Part shown: piece by piece, positions 1 to 12,840 of the stretch
Layout: each line of letters starts with the position of its first letter
How positions within the stretch are numbered: position 1 is the first letter of the stretch
Assembly: GCA_008692225.1 (NCBI GenBank)
Contig: VICG01000016.1
Location: 1,136,001-1,200,000, forward strand
DNA: 64,000 nucleotides
Source of the DNA: Monilinia fructicola
Lineage: Eukaryota > Ascomycota > Leotiomycetes > Helotiales > Sclerotiniaceae
Direction of reading: 5' to 3'
Position numbers and translations under genes: made by a program
The notes under the pieces: model-generated
The model's database searches: none
Told to the model about the DNA's origin: nothing
The model's input: only the letters and a program-made list of their open reading frames with translations

Positions 1-1391
1 TGTGTAGGGGTTTGTGTTTGTAGTGGGGGATGGAAGGGGAACGTCTAAGTGGTAGGTGCAGAGGAGGGAGATTGAGGGGTGGATGAAGAGGGAAGTGAGA
101 AAGGGAGAGAGATGATTTGGATGACTTGCAAGGGTGTGAAGATCATCGATGATGAGTAAAATTTCTGGGAGTGTCAGCTCATTCTACCCAGTATTTATGC
201 AAGGGAAGAGAGAAAAAACGAACTTTGCTGAGATCCCGTAGGCGGAGCGGTAGGCGAAGGTAGATGCGCAACTATTTCTCCACGAAGCTGGGCGAGTGAT
301 TTGCTATGTGCTGAGATCAAAACATCTGGCGTGAAGAGAAGACCTTTTTGAAGGGTGGAGAATGATATGAAGATAACTTTGGATTTTGAGATCTAGAGAA
401 TCCGATTAGCATCATTGCGAAGCAATCAATTGCAAACTCCAAGCGGAAAGGAGAAGAGCTCCAAAAGCATAATGTCAAGACTCTTGACTCATAACGATGA
501 AATCAATCCACGTGATAATTCCACCACAAAAATATTTTTGCATCTTCACACGACACGAGAACTACTCGCTAGTATCACCCATCACCCATCATCCCTATAT
601 TCCCTTCTTCCCTCCCCTCTCCAAAAAAAGCCCCCCCAAAACTCAAAAACTCAGAAACCCAAAAAACAACAACCCACCACAGCCCTCCTCCAAAACTCCC
701 CCACAACCCCCCTCCCACTCCTCCCCAACGCATCCAAAACCAACGTAAACGGACTCGCGCCATCCCGCAAATTAAACAATTTCTGAACCAGTAGCGTATT
801 GTGAGTTTTGCGCTGTTGCAGGGCCGAGGGCGGCATTTTCGTTTTGACGCGAGAAACCTCTGGTGGTATGTTACGGCAAGCTGGAAGTTGTGTGTTGATG
901 GGATGTGGACGTCGTGTTGGTTGCCTCCCGAGTAAACCTAACGCTGACGAAGCCGGAGTTGAAGTGATTTTTGGTCTTTTTTTTTTGACGTTGGGGTGAA
1001 GGTTGGCGGGGTATGCGGGAGATCACGTGGTATCGGATCGATTTGTTGTGGGATGGTTGGTTAATCTGATCCTGGTCTCGTGACAATGTAGGAAAAGACG
1101 CAAGCATAAAATATAAAAATACGAATCACCAATCAACCGTCCGCATCCAATGATTTTGAAAACCTCCTTGAATTATCTACTGGCTTATATTCGCTTGCTC
1201 TCCAGGCTTTAAGAGCACGAGCAATCCATATTTTCACAAATGAGATCCTATCCATCCCACCCATACCAACCCATCCCGCCAAGAACACCACGCAAAATGC
1301 ATATCAATCCAGCCATCCTTCCATACATTGTCAAATCTTCGAGGATAGTCTTTCTTCCACTTTCCTCCCACCATTCCTCCCATTCCCTCCT
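1..1391. other. Intergenic, no gene recognised
   Basis: Open frames here are short, low in complexity (pyrimidine-rich runs around 600-730) and show no family motif. The left part may hold the regulatory region of a gene beyond the window edge. The part next to 1391 is the likely 3' flank of the Sec8 gene. I see no RNA gene or transposon. Confidence 0.5.
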
Positions 1392-4300
1392 CTAACTCTG
1401 CCACATATACTCACTCAGCTGCAACATACACTCGCCCATACCCCTCTTCGCAACCGTCGTAATGCCCCTCTCATTGCTACCCAATTGTTCGCTAAAACAC
1501 AACTCCACCAACCCCTTTAACTCATCATAACTAAACTTCACCTCCTCCCCATTCCCACTTTCATTCTCCCCCCCTTCACTCTCCCCTCCACCAGTAGTCG
1601 CAGCACCCTTTTCTCTGGCCCATGCCACAACACCATCAGGACCCTCTTCAAATAATCCCCAATACCTTCCGCTCCTAACCAACCCCACTCCATCCTCTAC
1701 TCCCTTCAAATTTTGCTGCAGAACGAGTACATTCAGTCTCATTCTCCTTCCTCCCTCTTTATTAATCCTTTGTATCTTTGGTGCACTATCAACCATGAAC
1801 GTATCGATCAACAATCCCAAACCAGTCCTCACGAAGTTAATTTCCTTTTCCCCGAGAAACTTCACGATAGTTTCATCATAAGCTACTAAATCCGCGTTTA
1901 GTGATAAGATAGTTGGATCTGGGTCTGAGCAGGGTTGGGACAGAATATAGGGATAGGGATGTGAGCCCGAGGAGGGGGAAAGAACACGTGTCAAGGAATG
2001 CAGGATTTGAATACGCGTTTCCATGTGAAGTGTAAGGAGAACGGTAGCGGCTAGCTCTTGGTATGATGAGACGATTGAGTCGAATGCGCTACATGTATAA
2101 CATCAGTCATAGATCAACAAGATGGGTGAAGAAGACAACTTACACAATAGTTTCCTGCGTCATAGGAAGATAAACCACAACCTCATCCTGTGCTCTAGCC
2201 GGGTCGTTCAGAAGAGTCCAACGTCTATGCGGTGGTTTCTGCATTGATTGCGTACGAGATGAATCCGCATCATTTCGGGTAATGTGTCGTAGTTGCCCAA
2301 TCTTAATAGCTAACCATTTCATACTAGTGTATAAAACACAAAGAGATGCAATAGTTTCACGATCTGAGATGAGATCATCCAATTCAAGAGGATTCTCATT
2401 GGTTTGTAGAATCAAGAGACCATTCTCCTTATCTAACAATTGATGATCAACTTCTTCACTTGTCCATAATTTCTGCATCGTATCGTGAATATCACCAGTT
2501 TCGCTAGCAAGCAGTGCAGACAACTTCAGTGTGGAACCTTCGGAATCCCGCACTCGAGACACGAGTGATTTGAACCAATCATAGCATCTATCGTAATATC
2601 TCATCATTTGGGTGATGATAAGTTGACTCAACGCTTGATCGTGAGGAATTGTATCCAACATCCTGCAGAATGCTGTAATCAAAGAAAAGAATGCTGCGGT
2701 GCCTTTGAAAACAGGTCTTCTCGAAATCCTCGCCCACTGAGCATCTTGCTGGAATGCATCCGTCTCCTCAAACACTGAATCACTAAGCTTACCAAGCGTT
2801 TCTTCGAGCTGAGGCAAAAAGACATTGACGAGAAAGTTATCCAAGAAGGATGTCAAAGTGCTGGTAACCAAATCAGAGCCAGGTGGAACAATCGCCTTCA
2901 ATCTTTGTAAGAAGCCTAACGTAGGAGGCAATAACAAACTCATGTTGAAGACGCTGGGCTCCACTAAAGACTTGTGCGCTCCCATTCCACCATTCTTGGC
3001 ATCAAAAACCGTGCCAGTCAATCGTTTTGCTCCATTCCTCCCAACGGAGCCCTCCAAGAAAGATTTAGCCTTCTTACTGTCAGTGCCTGACTTTCTCGAG
3101 CTAGACATAAGTCCCGGTACAGCAGCTCGGATGATGTTTTCCAAATCATCATACTCAGTCGTCATATGCACCGACTTAGCATCTGCATCTGAAAACTTGA
3201 ATAGCTTCTCCATCTTGGACGACTTTGCAGCACCGGGTCTAGGGGAATCGAATTGATAGACATCCGCATCCGTAGTCACATAGTTATGCAACAGAGAGCG
3301 AATCTCATTCTGGTATAAGTTCCAAAGCTCTCTGAAACCACCGAGAAGCATAACAGAATTCCTCATGCCCTCTCTTCTCGTAATGGCTCTTACCACGTCA
3401 TGGAAGACACGATGACCTTCCGCAATAGCCTCGAACTTTGCGTATAATGTCCATAGTAGGTCAGAAATAACATCTGCACGAATCGTATTCTCACGACTAG
3501 AGAATGTTTGGTTTCCTTGGGTGGATGAGAGCCCGCCACGTAAAGAGCTCGGGTGCTTTTGGTCGACCTCACTGTTGGTCTCATTGACGATACCAAATAG
3601 CTCAACCGGAAGTCTCTGCTTAATGGTGTTGACCGCAGTTTCCAAGCGGCCAAGCTTATTCAATGCCTCTGTCAATAACTCCACATAATAGAAAGTATCT
3701 GCCTCCGGATTTCTCGAAGCATCCTCCACCATCACCTCCGACAAATCCATCGAATCGAGAACCTCGAAGAACGGCCTTACTCCATTCGTATCCTCGAAGT
3801 TATCCTTCGCAACACCACCCTGAGTCTTCGCGAGCATCTGCCATCTCTCCTGACAATAAGGGGACTTCAGATACAAATGATCGTGAAGTTCCTCAATCAG
3901 AATATCCGTCAAAGCCGTTTCCTGGTTTGCAAGATATGTCCTCAGCTCACTCAAAGCCCCAATATCATCCAGCTCCGGCGATCGAATTCTCCGTAACGCA
4001 TCCTGCAAAACATCCACGGCAGTCAAGAACCTCTTCTCAGAAATCCTGGCCTCCAGTTGATCCGGAACCAGCCGTAATTCCTCCACCTCCGAGAGGGTAT
4101 GCAACAACTCGTCGTAAATGGTTGACGCCGCGCCCAATTTCCTTAATTCCGGATCCGTAGTCGAAAGATTAGCCTTGGATTGGGCGAGCGAATCCTTCAA
4201 TGTTCGTACCCTCTTCTGCGACGTTTGGATACTCGTTTGAATTTTGTGAAATGTACCAATGGAACTGTTGAACCCCTGATGATGCTCGTGTACGATGTTT

Positions 4301-4777
4301 TTCAGAGAGTCCTGCAGGTATTGCATGGATTGTTCAAAACTGCGCATATTCATGTGCCCTACCCACCGAACTCGTGTCTAAAAGCTGCAGTGCCAGTTGT
4401 ACTGGCACGCATTCGTTCTGGCATAACGCAGGCCATTCCGTCTTGATGTGTTCCAGCACCTCTCCAATCTGTTTCTCCGCGTTGGTTTCCTCCAATCTCG
4501 GTCTGCCTACAGGTTCTCGGGGTCGTGAAAGACCTCTCGATCGAGGACCTCGTGGCATGGAAGGCGACGGTGTTCGAAGTCCTTCTTGACGAGGAGGCGG
4601 AGTGGCAAATCGATCAGGAGCATAATCTCCATCTTCGGTGATTTGTCCTGGATAGCCACTAGCATTGGCATTCCCGTTCCAACTACCATTTCCATATCCA
4701 TTCCCATTCGCATATCCGGTAGAATTGGCGTTCATGTAAGGGTCCCCCCCGAGACCTCCATATCCTCTTCCTGACAT
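1392..4777 (-). CDS. SEC8: Exocyst complex subunit Sec8
   Basis: Sec8 is a subunit of the octameric exocyst, which tethers secretory vesicles to the plasma membrane at growing hyphal tips. Start chosen at 4777 (MSGRGYGG), giving a Gly/Asn-rich and Arg/Pro-rich N-terminus and then the conserved helical Sec8 region (NIVHEHHQGFNSSIGTFHKI), followed by a long alpha-helical body. An intron at 2143-2089 (55 bp, GTAAGT...TGTAG) joins ...QETIV to AFDSIVSSYQE and the last exon ends at 1392. Total about 1,110 aa, normal for fungal Sec8. Oddity: near 4336-4339 the frame ends in TTT TGA, while the homologous protein continues one base further on (+1). No intron can bridge this, so it is an indel, a sequence error or a +1 frameshift site. 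Family call is confident; continuity at the frame break is inferred. Confidence 0.88.
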
Positions 4778-5029
4778 ATCCTGTATTATCGAAATCGCAT
4801 TACTTCTCTGAATCGTTTCGTACCCTTCGCATATGTGCCATAAGTTGTGAAGGACGATGTATTTCTTGGTTTTGGAGATATGAACATTGAAGCTCGGCCG
4901 CAGCTTCGAGACGTTGCGTGGCAGTAGTAAATAAGCGAGTGTGAGGATCAAAGTTACATTCGAGACTCTCCACCATACCCTTCAACGACATCAATTACAT
5001 CTCATCACGTTCACAATACGGTCTAAGTT
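4778..5029. promoter_or_regulatory. Shared divergent promoter region
   Basis: About 250 bp separate the start of Sec8 (- strand) from the start of the 2EXR gene (+ strand), so both promoters must lie here or overlap the genes. No clear TATA box was identified. The regulatory role is inferred from the head-to-head arrangement only. Confidence 0.4.
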
Positions 5030-6008
5030 TTGAAAATGCACATATTACTTCCACGGTTGATTTCCAACAGCAATATCTATCATGGAGAACCGCCCAGCCC
5101 CTCATCATCCACCCTCACCCACTTCCACCTGTTCCCCAATCTCCCTACAGAACTCCGCTACAGAATATGGCGTCTAGCCATCCAACCCCGCGTTTTAGAG
5201 CCCTCTTTAGACTTTCCCAATGGTGTGCTAACCAATTTTGCTATTCTCATATCAACGCCGTCATGCCAACTAACACCCCTTTCCTCCAGGCGAACAAACT
5301 CCGGAATTTTCCCGTCGGCGACCCCCTCCGGCGCTCTTCTCCACCACGCACGAAAGCCGTCTCATCTGCCTCGACGAATATCTGGTCCACGAATTCCGCG
5401 AGAAGCCCTTCTACATCCATCCCGACCTCGACACCCTCTTTCTTGCCCTCAACAACCGCATTGCCGAATCCCTTTCATACACCGAACCCTTCTACAGCTG
5501 GCTCATCTCACACATCTCCACTCTCGCCCTCGAGATCGCCTTCGACCAAGCCTCAGACTCCATCTCCTCCTCCATCTTCTACACACCCGTCCCCCTCAAC
5601 CTTGACGATCCCCTCCTGCCCTTCACCCCAACCCGCACCCAAAACATGTGGATATACTCTCTCGCTGCCCCATCCGCCACCATCTACCTCACCTTTCACC
5701 TTGCCCCCGCGCGGCCAAAGCATCGCCCAACGCCTCCACACTCACCATCCTACCCCATACACTCCTACTGCCCACCGTCCAATTGCCCCAACCCCTTTGC
5801 CAACAAATATGCCGATAGAACCAGAATCATGGAGCATGAAGATGAGATCCGAACCAACGTGCCATGGTCCAAGCTCTTGCCCAAGCCAAAATCCCTACCG
5901 GATCCCATGGCCATCAAAAGAAGGCTGCTGATGGAAAGGAGATTGAAAATAGAGAAGAGGGTGGTGAACAATGTAAGTTACATGTCGCATAAGGTGCTTC
6001 GGGAATGA
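5030..6008 (+). CDS. 2EXR-domain protein
   Basis: Two exons, 5030-5222 and 5290-6008, joined by a 67-bp intron with a GTGTGC donor, an ACTAAC branch site and a strong CCTCCAG acceptor; splicing restores one frame of 303 aa. Residues about 32-48 (FPNLPTELRYRIWRLAI) are the signature of the fungal 2EXR family, and exon 2 supplies the matching ALFSTTHESR motif. The family is large in filamentous ascomycetes and has no established molecular function; it resembles F-box N-termini. The C-terminus is basic (KRRLLMERRLKIEKR). A GTAAGT lies just after VVNN, near 5972, so a short final intron giving a slightly different C-terminus is possible. Confidence 0.75.
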
Positions 6009-6693
6009 TGTCAATGTATCTACCAGTGAAGTCGTGAAGTTTGCGCTCAGATATTTAAGGGTTGAGTAGTACCATGTTGGCAAAGTAGTTCTCGTGTGGC
6101 TGCAGCTAGGGCGTTTTCTTGGATGGTGCACCGCTAGGAAGTCGTAACGTATGAAGAAAAATCGTTGTATTTATTTCTATAAATAACATCATCTCTTATA
6201 CACATGATATCGCATAGTCACACAAGCAGTCACATCCCCTCAGTACGCGAGTAAAGTCAATTATGAATCAGTGTACTACCTTTTAATTTGATTCTCTAGA
6301 GAAGAAATTTTCTCGCGCTATGAATGAAGAACAAGAAAAAGGTGCAGCTCAAAAACACATGAAGAAGTTGGCACCACTAAAAAGTAAGAAAAAAAAAGCC
6401 TTGTATGATTGATACGGACATTTCGAATCTCCCCTCCAAGCAAACAGCCAGCTAGATCAAAGCCCATCCGTTCCTTCGAAAGAGACCCCCTAGTCGCTCA
6501 ACCACTACCAGAACTTTTCGGAATAACACTTCGTGGCGAAACAAAACATGGGGGTTTGATGTCTTGTTCGAATCTTCTTTTTCATCATATCCGTGAAATT
6601 CGCGATGTAAACACAAATCAACCGTGATACGCTATGATTTCCATGAATCAGCTCAAGTTCCTTTGCAGAGAGGAATGTGTAAGATTTCATACC
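6009..6693. other. Convergent 3' flanks of the 2EXR and actin genes
   Basis: A 685-bp spacer between two converging genes. It should contain both 3' untranslated regions and poly(A) sites. It is A/T-rich around 6150-6400. I find no gene in it. Confidence 0.5.
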
Positions 6694-8340
<1,647 letters not shown>

Positions 8341-8960
8341 GGTTGATAATTAAGACGTTTAGTCAAATAAAAGGTATGTGGAATATGGCGGTGAGTTGAT
8401 TCTCGTGATGATTAAAATCTCGAGAATGATGAAGTCTTTGTATTAAAGTAAGATTTACGAAGTTGTTAATTCGTGGGTTGATAAAAAAAGAAGATGGTTG
8501 AAAGAGAAAAAGGTGTGTTGTTGTTTTGTTCAAAAGAATTGGTGATCGTGGTCGTAGTAAATGGGAAAGGACGATGTCACGAAGTTTGAATGTGGGCCAC
8601 GACTGCAGGAGGCGAAGCGATCTTGTTCGGTATTCGCTGCTTTAAGATAGAATGCTGAAGAAAGAATTGATAGGCGGGAAGGAGGGGAAAAGAAGGAAGG
8701 AAGGAAGGAAGGAAGGAAGGAAGAAAAAGAAGGGAAGAAGAATGGATGTTTTAGGAAATAGGATACCGGGAAGGAAATTAAGATCTATAAAAAGGTATTG
8801 ATGGATATTAAATGATACCCAGGTATTAATGGATGGATAATTAAGAGATGATTATTTACCTAATAAATAGAATATCTAAATCTTCATTTAAATACGCATC
8901 TACTAAATCTATATATATATAGATTAATCTATATATATATAGATTTATATATAGATCTAT
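8341..8960 (-). promoter_or_regulatory. Actin promoter / 5' UTR region with polypyrimidine tract
   Basis: Sequence upstream of the actin start codon. On the coding strand it contains a long CT-rich tract (complement of the GGAA repeats at about 8690-8730). Pyrimidine-rich tracts just upstream of the start are common in highly expressed fungal genes, so this is a plausible core promoter/leader. The exact transcription start cannot be seen. Confidence 0.5.
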
Positions 8961-11763
8961 ATAGTATATAATCTCTTGTATTATTTATAATATTCAAAAT
9001 TATAATTTACGATTTCTCTATCCTATCCTATCTACGGAGTAATCATATAAAGAATAAAGACGATAAAAGCAGCACTTAACTAGACACAGTATTCCTATTC
9101 CTATCTCCATCTCCCTCCCAGTCCAGCTAATAGCTATCTGTCTACTTGTAATCAGTACTAGGCGCCTAGTAAGTAATCATGATAATAACAAGTAGTTCTA
9201 TGTACCGTCGGTCGGTAGACTAAGCATCCCGTACTTTGTACTCACCTAGTAGGGAGAGAGATACAATGCAGATGGTAGAACTAGATAGAGATCATCGTTC
9301 TACCTACCTCCAGCTACGTATTCCTTTCCACCCAGAGAACTACAGTAGAAGAAAATAAGAAACATCCAGGTGGCTGTGAATTTGCAGAAGCCGGTAAGGC
9401 TATGGATCATTTCGTGAGTTCATTTATTCCAGCCAAGTAGACACACAGCAAACAGAGGGAGGTTGATGATGTCCATCCCATCGAGACTCTTGCTTGTCTC
9501 GACCTTTGGATCATGGTCTAAAGGAAGATGGATTCAAATCAAAATATGTTTCGTTCCCCCTTTCCCTTTCCCTTTCCCCTTCCCCTTCCCTTCCCTTGCC
9601 CTTTCTCCTAAAGTCAGTCCCCTTCTCCCCCCCCTCCCCCTTCCCCTTTCCCCCTTTCTCTTCCTCCACCCATGTAAACAGGGTCGGCCATTCAAGGTCA
9701 TCATTTCAACGTCACACACCCACACCGACTTCTACCAAGGCATTCCGAACACATGCAACATGTAACATATAACAAGTAACACCGTACGCAACATCGCATT
9801 CCGCTTTGGGAAATGCTGAGACTACAAGATTACAACGACAGTTGCGGGTGCAGAGGCAGTTAGTTACAGGATATGAGGTTCTACAAAGACAGCCTACCTC
9901 CCCCCTCCCTGGATCCCCTTCAAAATAGAACCAGGTGTCTGGTAGGTAACTGACTACTCGGTAGGTAGGTCGGTAGGCAGGAAAGATACCGTAGGCAATG
10001 ATATTATGTGCCGCCGTCAAACGCGCGTTAGAATTTCAGTCAGGTAGATAGATAGATAGATAGACAGATATATGTACCTAGTATATACGTACAGAGTATG
10101 TATAATACCTCCGACACCATTGGTTACCGCTGCGTCACTTTCTCAGGATACATCATCAATCTTACCCAAATATCCATATGTATAAATATACACACACAAC
10201 CTGGAATTGCCAAGCAGGCATCTCAAAATCGGTCCTTTGAAAGCAGCTCTTTCATACGTAGACATAGGTAGCTAGGTAGGTAGGTAGGTATACACCTGAT
10301 GTCAAGTCGGTACGTATCTTCGCTAGCTCGCTGTATGGAATTGGTCGAAGACTAAAAGTCCGATTCATCCTCACTGTACTCCGTACACATACCTACCACG
10401 GTGCCTACGTCCCTACCTAGTAGATGGATCTCTCTCTCTATTCTACCCAGGGCTACAGCTAACCAGTGCCGCAATATCATTCCATCCGCATCCGACACAC
10501 ACAAGGACAGTCACCACACTGAGATTCAGCTCCCTGCCCAGATAGATACCCAGATACCCAGCTAGCAGATATATATAATCTCTTCTACTAAAGACAGACC
10601 CAGAAAGCAGTGGATGGATATTTCACCATCCGTCTAATGAGTTCTACGAATTAGTGTATTACCATTCAGCTGCCTCTCCTCTCTCCTCTCTCCTCTCCTC
10701 TCCATCCCACCCTCCCCCATGCCCCAACCCACACACAAACCCAAACCCAAACCCAACCGTCGTAACCGCCATACGAAGATCCGAGGCTACGAGACAACCC
10801 AATATCACGCACCCCCTATTCAGCTAAAAACGGCACGACGCAACTTCCCCCTGCCGTCAGACCAAGAAATGAGCATTGCTGGTCCGGGAGCCGTGGACGG
10901 TTGGAAACACTTGTTCAATACGGTGCGCGGGATGTGTCCATGGTGCGGAAATTGAGGGGCTTGGTGGGGTTGATGCTCTTGCTCTGTACTATGAGGACTT
11001 TAGATGCAAGTACTACTGATTAGAAGTTGTAGTAGGTAGCTGGAGGTACGTATTCTGTACAAGTAGGTATGGATGGATGGATGGATGAATAGATGAATGG
11101 ATGTATGGATGTATGGATGTATGGATGTATGGATGTATGGATGTATGGATGTATGATGATGGATGGATGGGATGGATGGATGGATGGATGGATGGATGAT
11201 GGATGGATGGATGGATGGATGGATGGATGGATGGATGGATGGATGGATGGATGGATGGAAATGGATGGATGATAAATAATAAATGAATGGATGGAGGATA
11301 GATGGATGATGAATGGATGGATGGATGATGGTATTATTGACATGGAACAACTTGCAGTTTTTCATGTATGAGTTTGTTTTATATTAGGTATTTCAGTGTG
11401 TATTCGTGTATTTCAACGTGTCTTATCTTCAACCTTCAAAGAATATCAACACATAGGTATCGTCAAAGAATGTCAAGATGACTTGTTTGTTGCATTTGGA
11501 AATATCATTCATGCATTTTCTAAAATGATCCTCAGCGAGGTGGCAATATCAATCATAGCCAGACAGATAGTCTAACAGGTCCTTGTAAGAGCCTCCATGA
11601 CTAGATAGTAGAGATATCAATGTCCATCATCAATCATTCCCCAATGCCAATCTACCAAAACTCCAGAACTCCAACCCGGAAACGTTCACGAGTAGGTATC
11701 AACTATACTTCATCGGCCCCAGTACCCCAAGTCTCATAGATTTCCCATTCCTACGTGTCCACC
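8961..11763. other. Microsatellite-rich intergenic spacer
   Basis: A 2.8-kb spacer with many short tandem motifs: GATA (about 10045-10065), TAGG/GGTA (10268-10290), CCTTTCC-type pyrimidine runs (about 9560-9665) and the ATGG array listed separately. Open frames here (for example 9463-9765, 10719-10955) are translations of these repeats or lack any family motif. No gene is supported. Confidence 0.5.
11068..11330. repeat. (ATGG)n / (ATGGATGT)n satellite
   Basis: Imperfect tandem tetranucleotide ATGG with an ATGGATGT sub-block (about 11098-11152), interrupted by single indels. It is open in more than one frame on the minus strand (HPSIHPSI and similar), which is a repeat artefact. Confidence 0.95.
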
Positions 11764-12419
11764 TCAGACCCCCTTAGCAGCCTCCTCCCGCAACCCCTCA
11801 ATCAAAACATCACAAGCATCCATATCCGTCGCATCAATCTTGTCGCCACTCCTACCCAACTTGCCCAGTTCCTCAGTCGCAACATCCATCCCATCCCTCT
11901 CTGGAAATTTTCTCACCGCACTGCTCAACGCATAAACAGCCTTTCTCCTAACATCCTTCTCTCTCTCTTCGCATCCACACTCATCTTGACCAAAAGAGGC
12001 ACGCCGCCCTCCTTCAACATACACCTCTGACTCTTCTCATTGTTCTGCACCGCCGTCCCCACGCACCAAGCCGCCATCTTCCGAATCTCCTTTTCCTCAT
12101 GTGCCAAGAATCCTAACAGCGGCTGCCACAGCTGGAGCGCTTCAATATTGTTGGCATTATCGAGGTTCTCGATCAGCTGTTCGAAATTGTCAAATGCCAC
12201 GACCTTGTCTTCGAGCGTGACTTCGGGATCGCTAGATTGGACAGCGTAGATAGAGGCCTTCATGAGGTCGGCGTCGCTGGGACCTCCGAACAGCACATTC
12301 ATGGCGTCGGGGGGGAGAGTTCTGGTTTGTGGAGGAGGCGCCGTCGGATCTGCGGCCGTGACGGAGGAGTTCTCGACGCTCCATTTGAGGAGCTCGTTCA
12401 TTGATGGGGGCAGGGCCAT
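11764..12419 (-). CDS. FES1: Hsp70 nucleotide exchange factor Fes1 (frame broken)
   Basis: Fes1 is the cytosolic armadillo-type exchange factor that releases ADP and misfolded client from Hsp70. N-terminus [19 protein letters not shown] is the Fes1 signature; it is followed by [20 protein letters not shown] and armadillo-type repeats ([34 protein letters not shown]). About 217 aa when joined, the usual length for fungal Fes1. The reading frame breaks at a (GA)n run at 11958-11969: the upstream frame leads [10 protein letters not shown] into nonsense, whereas a frame two bases shorter continues as [13 protein letters not shown]. No GT...AG intron fits this gap. This is either a repeat-length allele, a sequence error or recent gene inactivation. 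Confidence 0.82.
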
Positions 12420-12840
12420 GATGACGAAACTTTTGGCTTCTTTAGAGTTCGAAAAATGGTCGATCTGTATACTGGCGAATTCGAAAATCGAGCAAGTAAA
12501 TTTGCGTTGCGCGCCAACGAAGACGATTATAATTGAATGGGTGAAGGAAACGTGAAACAGAAATATCCAAGTGAGGTTTCAAAATCTCTCTCTTTTCTGT
12601 GAAGGGGGATCTGAGAAGGTCTTTTGGTATAAGACGGCGCTCTTAAAAATTGTCTGTCTATTATGAAGTATCTACTATCTTCGAGATGCTTCCAGTCGAG
12701 ACTTTTTTTTTGGGCAGAAGATAATTGAGCCAATGATAGAACAAGCATCCAGGATTAGTCAGTTCAGCCTTCCCGTCCATCAATTCATGGAATCACAGCC
12801 TTACATAGGAGGCTGATTACGAAATATATACTTGGCATTG
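12420..12840. other. Fes1 upstream region
   Basis: Spacer between the Fes1 start and the AT-rich block. It is of normal base composition and presumably holds the Fes1 promoter. An open frame at 12527-12748 on the minus strand has no recognisable motif and is not called. Confidence 0.4.

Noticed and set aside
4334..4380. Very short intron (GTGGGTAG...GCGCAG, about 27 bp) to explain the SEC8 frame change
   Set aside because: Too short for fungal splicing and its removal leads directly into a TGA stop.
11000..11365. His/Pro/Ser/Ile repeat frames on the minus strand
   Set aside because: Translation of the ATGG satellite in two frames.
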